From JOPF136 sp035517515 (lineage in GTDB: Bacteria > Acidobacteriota > Terriglobia > Acidiferrales > UBA7541): a DNA stretch of 35,060 nt. Position 1 is the first letter of the stretch. Each line of letters opens with the position of its first letter. The notes beneath the pieces are model-generated. The model was not told where the DNA came from. It searched no databases and saw only the letters and a program-made list of their open reading frames with translations. Positions 24,681-30,067 of this stretch are shown here, in pieces. The DNA is taken from contig DATIYQ010000131.1 in the NCBI GenBank assembly GCA_035517515.1, positions 1-35,060 of the forward strand, given 5' to 3'. The position numbers and the translations under genes were made by a program.

Positions 24681-26276
24681 TCACAGCGGAATCAAGCCAT
24701 GCTTCTTGGGAGGCCGAAAATCCCGCTTGGTGTGCAGGGCATCGAGGCAGCGCGCAAGATAGCCTCTGGTGGCAGCCGGCTCGATGACGTCGTCCACCAG
24801 TTGGCGGCTTGCGGCCACGTACGGGTTGGCGAACGCAGTGCGATACTCGGCGATGAGCTCGAGGCGCCGGCGGGTCTTGTCTTCTGCGGCGTCAATTTCG
24901 TGGCGAAAGACGATCTCCACCGCGCCTTCCGCGCCCATCACCGCAATTTCAGCGGTGGGCCAGGCGACCACGCGATCCGCGCCCAGACATTTGCAGCACA
25001 TGGCGATGTAGGCGCCGCCGTAGGCCTTGCGCAGCACCACGGTGATCTTGGGGACGGTGGCGGCAGAATAGGCGGAGAGAATCTTCGCTCCGTGGCGAAT
25101 GATGCCCCCGTATTCCTGGTCCACTCCCGGCAGGTAGCCCGGCGTGTCCACAAAGGTCACCAGCGGAATGTTGAACGCATTGCAGAAGCGCACGAACCAG
25201 GCCACTTTGTCGGAGGAGTCAATGTCCAGCACGCCGGCCAGCACCCAGGGCTGATTGGCGACGATACCCACGGGGCGGCCCTGGAGGCGGCCGAATCCGA
25301 TCACCACGTGGGCGGCGAAGCCCGGCTGAACTTCAAAGAAGTCCCGGGAATCCAGTACGCGAGTGATCACGTTGCGCACGTCATAGGCAACCTTCGAATC
25401 CACGGGGATCACGGTGTTTAATTCCGGATCGTCCTCGATGGCCGGCCCGCCGGGCAAGCGCGGCGGGTCCTCCAGGTTATTGGAGGGCAGGAAGCTGAGC
25501 ACCCGCCGACAGAGAGCCATGGCGCCATCATCGTCTTCGGCGATGAAGTGGACCACGCCCGAGCGGTTCATTTGCGCCGCGGGACCGCCCAAATCCTCCG
25601 CGGTAACCACTTCACCGGTGACCTGCCGGATCACCTGCGGCCCGGTGATGAACAACTGCGCCTTTTTGGTCTGAATGATGAAATCGGTGAGCGCGGGACT
25701 GTAGGCCGCTCCGCCCGCGCACGGACCGCAAATGATCGAAATCTGGGGAACGATGCCCGACAGCATCACGTTGTTGTAGAAGACGCGGGCGTAGCCGGCC
25801 AGGCTGTCAATTCCTTCCTGCACGCGCGCGCCGCCGGAGTCGTTGATGAAGACGAAGGGGCTGCCGGTCTTGAGGGAAAGCTGCATCATCTCGACGATCT
25901 TGTTGCAGTGGGCTTCGCCAGCGGCGCCGCCGCCGACGGTGAAGTCCTGGCTGGCCAGATGCACCAGACGGCCTTCGATCGTGGCGCATCCGGTGACCAC
26001 TCCATCAGCGGGAAAGTCCTTTTCCGGCATTCCGAACTGGGTGGCGCGGTGTTTGACGAACAATCCGATTTCCTGAAAGCTGCCGGGATCCACCAGGACT
26101 TCCAGGCGCTCGCGTGCCGTGAGTTTTCCGGAAGCATGGTGTTTTTCGACGCGCTGCTGGCCGCCGCCCTGCTGGATCGCCTGCTTCCTGGCGCGCAATT
26201 CGGCAATCTGGTCCTCGGAGGTGGTCAGATTGTTGACCGGCTCCGGATCACCGGCCATTGCAGGCTTTGCAGCCAT
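24681..26276 (-). CDS. Acyl-CoA carboxylase carboxyltransferase subunit (propionyl/methylmalonyl-CoA type)
   Basis: This is a 531-residue carboxyltransferase of the PccB/MmdA/12S family. Features include GKLTARERLEVLVDPGSF, the acyl-CoA oxyanion region GPCAGGAAYSPALTDF, GGPAAQMNRSGVVHF, the biotin-side block FVDTPGYLPGVDQEYGGIIRHGAKIL and LRKAYGGAYIAMCCKCLGAD. It transfers CO2 between biotin and acyl-CoA. Members of this family act on propionyl-CoA, acetyl-CoA or methylmalonyl-CoA, and specificity cannot be told here. In this context malonyl-CoA supply to the adjacent KAS III fusion is attractive. The ATG at 26276 has AGGAG 8 nt upstream. A CRP/FNR-type site and GATAAT -10 stand in front, and the biotin carrier follows in the same operon. 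Confidence 0.93.
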   Translation of the reverse strand: MAAKPAMAGDPEPVNNLTTSEDQIAELRARKQAIQQGGGQQRVEKHHASGKLTARERLEVLVDPGSFQEIGLFVKHRATQFGMPEKDFPADGVVTGCATIEGRLVHLASQDFTVGGGAAGEAHCNKIVEMMQLSLKTGSPFVFINDSGGARVQEGIDSLAGYARVFYNNVMLSGIVPQISIICGPCAGGAAYSPALTDFIIQTKKAQLFITGPQVIRQVTGEVVTAEDLGGPAAQMNRSGVVHFIAEDDDGAMALCRRVLSFLPSNNLEDPPRLPGGPAIEDDPELNTVIPVDSKVAYDVRNVITRVLDSRDFFEVQPGFAAHVVIGFGRLQGRPVGIVANQPWVLAGVLDIDSSDKVAWFVRFCNAFNIPLVTFVDTPGYLPGVDQEYGGIIRHGAKILSAYSAATVPKITVVLRKAYGGAYIAMCCKCLGADRVVAWPTAEIAVMGAEGAVEIVFRHEIDAAEDKTRRRLELIAEYRTAFANPYVAASRQLVDDVIEPAATRGYLARCLDALHTKRDFRPPKKHGLIPL

Positions 26277-26369
26277 ATCGAGGCTCCTGGAGAAATCCGC
26301 CTGAGGGGTCCCGCCGACAGGCCAGACGCGGCAGACACATGGTCACGGGCGCCGCAATCTCACGGAAAA

Positions 26370-26411
26370 ATTATCTGCGCAACACTGAGGATCCTCTGTG
26401 ACCTGAGTCAC
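26370..26411 (-). promoter_or_regulatory. CRP/FNR-type site and -10 upstream of the carboxyltransferase operon
   Basis: TGTGA-CCTGAG-TCACA (26397-26412) is an exact match to the classical CRP half-site layout and lies in a 9-bp perfect inverted repeat (26394-26415). GATAAT (26375-26370, minus strand, 5 of 6) starts 22 nt past the GTGA-N6-TCAC core, giving a class II position and a leader of about 87 nt. Confidence 0.75.
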
Positions 26412-26415
26412 AGAG

Positions 26416-26665
26416 CCTTCCTGGCGCAGGCACAAATCAGGAGCGAGTTACGTGGCTGGTTGGCGCGCTCATGCGCCGGCCGGATGCCCAACTGGGCCCA
26501 TGAGCGAACGCGCGGCCCGAACCCTCGGGCGTTGCAGGCAAGCTGCGGGGGATGGGCTTGAGTGGCGGGGCCGACGCCCTCCCACGCCCCAGTGCGGCTC
26601 TGGAGGATCACTACCACCGGCGGGATTTTCTTCCAGGGCGAATCAGAGCTTCGCACACAGGTAAA
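26416..26665. other. Intergenic stretch without a recognisable gene
   Basis: No supported gene lies here. An inverted repeat CGCTCATG/CATGAGCG (26466-26473 with 26499-26506) encloses 25 nt and could form a stem downstream of the tRNA genes. The remainder is GC-rich with no clear signal. Confidence 0.3.
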
Positions 26666-26742
26666 TGGCGGGGCCGACGGGACTCGAACCCGCGACCTCA
26701 TGCGTGACAGGCATGCGTTCTAACCAGCTGAACTACGGCCCC
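26666..26742 (-). tRNA. tRNA-Asp (GTC)
   Basis: The minus strand folds into a full cloverleaf: acceptor GGGGCCG/CGGCCCC, anticodon stem CATGC/GCATG with loop CTGTCAC (anticodon GTC), TTCGAGT T-loop flanked by GCGGG/CCCGT, discriminator G as expected for Asp, and an encoded CCA (26668-26666). Confidence 0.95.
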
Positions 26743-26773
26743 GCGCGCGTGCTGCGAAACTTGCAGACCGGAC

Positions 26774-26849
26774 TGGTGGGCGGTCACCGATTTGAACGGT
26801 GGACCTTCCCGGTGTAAGCGGGATGCTCTAACCGCTGAGCTAACCGCCC
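26774..26849 (-). tRNA. tRNA-Val (TAC)
   Basis: The minus strand gives acceptor GGGCGGT/ACCGCCC, anticodon stem TCCCG/CGGGA with loop CTTACAC (anticodon TAC), T-arm CACCG-TTCAAAT-CGGTG, discriminator A and an encoded CCA. It lies 31 bp upstream of tRNA-Asp and probably shares its transcript. Confidence 0.95.
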
Positions 26850-26858
26850 CACTTTTAG

Positions 26859-26887
26859 AGAGTACCGGAAGCGAAAGAGAGCGTCAA
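26859..26887 (-). promoter_or_regulatory. Promoter of the tRNA-Val/tRNA-Asp unit
   Basis: TTGACG (26887-26882), a 17-nt spacer and TACTCT (26864-26859) on the minus strand, ending 9 nt before the tRNA-Val 5' end. Confidence 0.7.
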
Positions 26888-27092
26888 TCATCGCAGCGTG
26901 GCCATCTGGCCGGCCAAACCGGGCTCAGGGTGACGAGGCGTGAAAGTGTCAACGCGCGGGCACCTGCGGAGCGCGGTTGCGGGGGATTGCCCCGCCGTAG
27001 CCGTGTTGACTCAAATGGGGGCAGCCAGTAGAGTAGCTTTGGGGCGCGCGCAGTTCCTATGGCTGGGCGCGCGGGGGGAAGTCCATCCGGGC

Positions 27093-27374
27093 ATGCTGCT
27101 GACGCGCGATTTCATCACCTACATGGCACGGGAAACGGTCCGGCACCTGGTGGAAGAGGGGCTGATCGAGACGCCGAAACGGGAGGGGCTGACCGCGCGG
27201 GTGCGCGCGGCCATGGACGAAGAACTCTCCGTGGAAGAGCGGCTGAACGAAGAGGTACGCCAGATCCTGACGCAGTACGCGGAACAGATGCGCAAGACCG
27301 GGGCCTCCTACCAGGAGATGTACAAGAAAGTGAAGAGTCAACTGGCCCGCGACCGAAAGTTGATCCTCCGCTGA
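27093..27374 (+). CDS. DUF507 family protein (first of a tandem pair)
   Basis: This is a 93-residue DUF507 protein beginning MLLTRDFITYMARETVRHLVEEGLIET, followed by a highly charged helical segment (EERLNEEVRQILTQYAEQMRKTGASYQEMYKKVKSQLARDRKLILR). I chose the ATG at 27093 because the family starts with this ML-x-R pattern; the frame is open upstream to 26940 but reads as noise. No function is established for DUF507. The stop codon overlaps the start of the second copy by one base (TGATG), so translation is coupled. Confidence 0.85.
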   Translation: MLLTRDFITYMARETVRHLVEEGLIETPKREGLTARVRAAMDEELSVEERLNEEVRQILTQYAEQMRKTGASYQEMYKKVKSQLARDRKLILR

Positions 27375-27661
27375 TGCGCCTGAGCCGCGAAAAGGTGATC
27401 CGGCTGTCGCACGTGGTGGTGGACCAGTTGGTGGCCAGCGACGACGTGGAGTTCATCGAAGACCGGGAATCCATCCGCCAGAAGATCATCGCCCTGATCA
27501 ACGGCTTCCTGCAGGAAGAGGAGAAGATGGACACCGACGTGCGCAAGAAAATCTCCTCGCAGAAGAAGGAAATCCCGGAGGGCAGCGCGGAGTGGGATAT
27601 TCTGTACCGCAAGTACTACGCGGAAGAGATGAAACGGCTGGGCGTGACGGCGGAACGATAG
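27374..27661 (+). CDS. DUF507 family protein (second of a tandem pair)
   Basis: This is a 95-residue DUF507 protein (MRLSREKVIRLSHVVVDQLVASDDVEFIEDRESIRQKIIALINGFLQEEEKMDTDVRKKISS). It keeps the family's tail GSAEWDILYRKYYAEEMKRLGV, which the first copy lacks. The two copies share the plan of an N-terminal helix, a turn and a charged helix, and probably interact. It starts inside the stop codon of the first gene. The function is unknown. Confidence 0.88.
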   Translation: MRLSREKVIRLSHVVVDQLVASDDVEFIEDRESIRQKIIALINGFLQEEEKMDTDVRKKISSQKKEIPEGSAEWDILYRKYYAEEMKRLGVTAER

Positions 27662-27665
27662 TCCG

Positions 27666-27832
27666 AAACTCGAACTCCCAAAAATCAAAGCTCGAAAAAC
27701 GAACATGGTGCCGGCATTGGGCGGCAGGATGTGCCGGGAGGGGCGCCTGCCCCGCCAGGGCAGGCGGACCTGGCGCGCGCCGGAAGGGGGAGCGCTGCCG
27801 GTACCTCGTTTTTCAGGATAGGTGTCGAGTTT
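27666..27832. repeat. Foldback element (nested inverted repeats, about 167 bp)
   Basis: The outer arms AAACTCGA (27666-27673) and TCGAGTTT (27825-27832) match perfectly. Inside them GAAAAACGA (27694-27702) pairs with TCGTTTTTC (27806-27814), and GGTGCCGGCA (27707-27716) pairs with TGCCGGTACC (27796-27805) with one G-T. At the centre CGCCTGCCC-CGCCA-GGGCAGGCG (27744-27766) is a perfect 9-bp hairpin. It lies between the DUF507 pair and the response regulator. It contains no transposase, so it could be a MITE-like or palindromic mobile repeat, or an RNA structure ending the DUF507 transcript. Confidence 0.65.
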
Positions 27833-27851
27833 GAGCCCCGGGACAGGCCTC

Positions 27852-27876
27852 CCTGCCCGTTGGGGCACCGGGCAGG
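27852..27876. repeat. CCTGCCCG/CGGGCAGG hairpin next to the foldback element
   Basis: An 8-bp perfect stem around a 9-nt loop repeats the CCTGCCC...GGGCAGG word found at the centre of the foldback element. No T-tract follows. Confidence 0.5.
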
Positions 27877-27885
27877 CATCCGAGG

Positions 27886-27914
27886 TTGACTCCCCCGGCG
27901 TGGGGTGTTACGAA
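27886..27914 (+). promoter_or_regulatory. Candidate promoter of the response regulator gene
   Basis: TTGACT (27886-27891), a 17-nt spacer and TACGAA (27909-27914), about 57 nt before the GTG start. The -35 is good (5 of 6), the -10 only moderate. Confidence 0.45.
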
Positions 27915-27970
27915 TCTACCATCGCGTTTCTGCCTGGGTGGCCCACGCCCGCCAGGCGATGGGGTGAGCT

Positions 27971-29977
27971 GTGCCGATAGTGCTGGTTGCCGACGATAAC
28001 AGCAACATCCAGAAGGCGGTGGTGACCGCCTTGAAAGACCACGGCATCGAGGTGTTGACCGTGGGCAACGGCGAAGCCGCGGTGCGCAAACTCACCGATT
28101 CCCGTCCCGACCTGATCCTGGCAGACATCTTCATGCCCGTGCGCAACGGCTATGAGGTGTGCGAATACGTCAAAAAAGACGATCGGTACGCACACATCCC
28201 GGTGGTGTTGCTGGTAGGGGCGTTTGATCCGCTGGATGAGCACGAGGTGGAGCGGGTGCGCGCCGATGGGGTGCTGAAGAAGCCGTTTGTGCCGCCGGAC
28301 CCGCTGGTCCAGTTGGTCAAATCGTTCCTGGAAAAAGCAGCGCTCAGTGCCGGGCACCCTGGCATGGCCCCGGAAGACATCGACCAGACGCAAGACGAGG
28401 TCGCCGGGGGCGGACACATTCCCACCGGCACGGTGAAGATTCCCATGCCGAATTTTCCGCCGGTGGAGAAGACCCAACGGCTGGAGCCCGAGGTTTTGTC
28501 CGGGGCCGGAGTTTCCGCGCCGGAGAAAACCCAGCGGCTGGAGACCGCAGACAATTTCGAACTGGGCCTTTCGGAGCCAAAACCGGCTCCGCCGATGGAA
28601 AAGACGCAGCAGCTGAATGCCCAGGACATTTCGAAGATCATTCAGCGGCCGAGCCCGTTCGCTGCCCCTGCTCCGCCGCAAGAGGAGATCGAGGAATACG
28701 GCGCGCGGCCCGCGGCGATCGAGTTGGGCCCCGGGGAAAGCCCGTTGGCCTTTGGGGACCTGCTGGGCACTCCGGAAGAGGAAACACTGGAACACGAAGA
28801 AGCGGAAGAGCCGGAGGAGGCGGAACGGCCGGCCTTTGGAGGCTTCGCGACGGACGAAGAGCATGGCGAGGAGCACGAGGAAGAGGCCGTGGCGGAGGGG
28901 CCTTCCGAGGCGGAGGTGCATTTCGGAGGCATCCGGGAAGAATCCAAGACGCCAGACCCGGAACGCGGGCCAATCCCGGTAGTCTTCGATCGCTCTGAGC
29001 CGATGGAATTGATCACCGACGAGCATGTCGAGAAGTCGCGCATGGAAATCGGGCCGGCAGAGAATCTGGTTTCCAGCTCGTCCGGCTGGGCCAGTGCGGA
29101 AGCCCACGGCATAACCCATCCCGCGGCGGGACGCGAACCGGAACTGCTGCCGGAAGGCGCGGGCGCGGAAGGCTTCATGAGCGCGCCGTTGCCAGGTCCG
29201 GCACCCGCAGCGCCCGCGGCACAGGATTTTGCCGTGCCGTCACCGGAAGAGTTCGAGGAGACGGCGAAGCTCAATGCCGGCATCCTGCAGGAAGAGGTGA
29301 ATCGCGCGCAGGAGATCGCCGCGCGCATTGCCGCGCAGAACCGGGAAGCCCTGGCGACCGAGGCATTGGAAAGCGCGGCGCCGGCGTCTCTGGCCGGGCC
29401 GGGAATTGATCGCGCCATCAGCGCGGTGGACGACATGCTGGCGCGGCACCGCCCGCACGGTGGCGAGACCGAAACACCGGCGGAGATACCCTCGCGCATC
29501 GGAACCGGCACGGAACAAATTCCAGCGACGGAGATGGCGGGATTCGCGCCACCGCCGGCCGCGGCAGCCGCCGCTGCGTCGCGGATCGGGACGGGAACAG
29601 AACAGATTCCAATGGCCGAAGTCTCTGCCGCTGCGGCACCGGCGCAGTTCGAACCTCCCAGCCCGCGCATGGGGACCGGCACCGAACAGATGTCCGTGGC
29701 CGAGTTTGGAGGCATTGCCGGCGCGGCGGTGGCCGGGAGCGTTCCCGCTCCGCCGGCCCAGACCGAAGGACGCGCGGGCACGGGAACACTGCAACTTCCG
29801 GCAGAAGAGATTGCCGCTCAGGCGCGCGCGGCGGCCGGCAACCAGGAGATGATTGAGGCGGTTTCCGAACGCGTGCTGGCGCAGTTGGATCCCTACCTGA
29901 TTGAAAAAATCTCCAAGGAAATTGTGAAGCCCATTGTCGAGGCCATCCTGAAGCGGGAATTAGAGAAACTGCAGTAA
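27971..29977 (+). CDS. Response regulator with a long repeat-rich tail
   Basis: Residues 1-125 form a receiver domain: acidic pair D8/D9, phosphoacceptor D52 in ADIFMPVRNG, and the conserved lysine in VLKKPF near 103. The usual Thr/Ser after beta-4 is replaced by Val (VVLLVGAFD), so switching may be altered. No output domain of a known type follows. Instead there is a long, low-complexity Ala/Glu/Pro region with two repeated short motifs: EKTQ(R/Q)L near residues 166, 185 and 210, and GTGTEQIP-like near 511, 540, 568 and 603. A final amphipathic segment (SERVLAQLDPYLIEKISKEIVKPIVEAILKRELEKL) may oligomerise or bind a partner. The start is GTG with GGGGTGA before it. Confidence 0.83.
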   Translation: MPIVLVADDNSNIQKAVVTALKDHGIEVLTVGNGEAAVRKLTDSRPDLILADIFMPVRNGYEVCEYVKKDDRYAHIPVVLLVGAFDPLDEHEVERVRADGVLKKPFVPPDPLVQLVKSFLEKAALSAGHPGMAPEDIDQTQDEVAGGGHIPTGTVKIPMPNFPPVEKTQRLEPEVLSGAGVSAPEKTQRLETADNFELGLSEPKPAPPMEKTQQLNAQDISKIIQRPSPFAAPAPPQEEIEEYGARPAAIELGPGESPLAFGDLLGTPEEETLEHEEAEEPEEAERPAFGGFATDEEHGEEHEEEAVAEGPSEAEVHFGGIREESKTPDPERGPIPVVFDRSEPMELITDEHVEKSRMEIGPAENLVSSSSGWASAEAHGITHPAAGREPELLPEGAGAEGFMSAPLPGPAPAAPAAQDFAVPSPEEFEETAKLNAGILQEEVNRAQEIAARIAAQNREALATEALESAAPASLAGPGIDRAISAVDDMLARHRPHGGETETPAEIPSRIGTGTEQIPATEMAGFAPPPAAAAAAASRIGTGTEQIPMAEVSAAAAPAQFEPPSPRMGTGTEQMSVAEFGGIAGAAVAGSVPAPPAQTEGRAGTGTLQLPAEEIAAQARAAAGNQEMIEAVSERVLAQLDPYLIEKISKEIVKPIVEAILKRELEKLQ

Positions 29978-30023
29978 ATCGCGCACGCCTGCCGGACAAG
30001 AAAAAACAAAGAACGGAACGTGC

Positions 30024-30050
30024 CCACGGTCAGGACATCTCTGACCGTGG
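30024..30050 (-). terminator. Terminator between convergent response regulator and ADOP genes
   Basis: CCACGGTCAG-7 nt-CTGACCGTGG is a perfect 10-bp stem. On the minus strand a T-rich run (about 30015-29999) follows some 10 nt after the stem, so it most likely ends the permease transcript. It may also serve the plus-strand gene. Confidence 0.6.
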
Positions 30051-30067
30051 CTACCCGCGCCGCGGGG

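Noticed and set aside
26408..26701. Minus-strand frame of 97 codons overlapping tRNA-Asp
   Set aside because: It begins inside the tRNA gene and has no coding signature.
26940..27092. N-terminal extension of the first DUF507 protein
   Set aside because: The extra 51 residues look unrelated to the family, which begins with the MLLTRDFI motif at 27093.
27908..29119. Minus-strand frame of 403 codons opposite the response regulator
   Set aside because: Composition is shadow-like (His, Arg, Leu-rich) and the plus strand carries a clear receiver domain.
29501..29800. Direct repeats in the response regulator gene considered as a CRISPR-like array
   Set aside because: The repeats are coding, degenerate at the DNA level, in frame and unevenly spaced; no cas genes are present.
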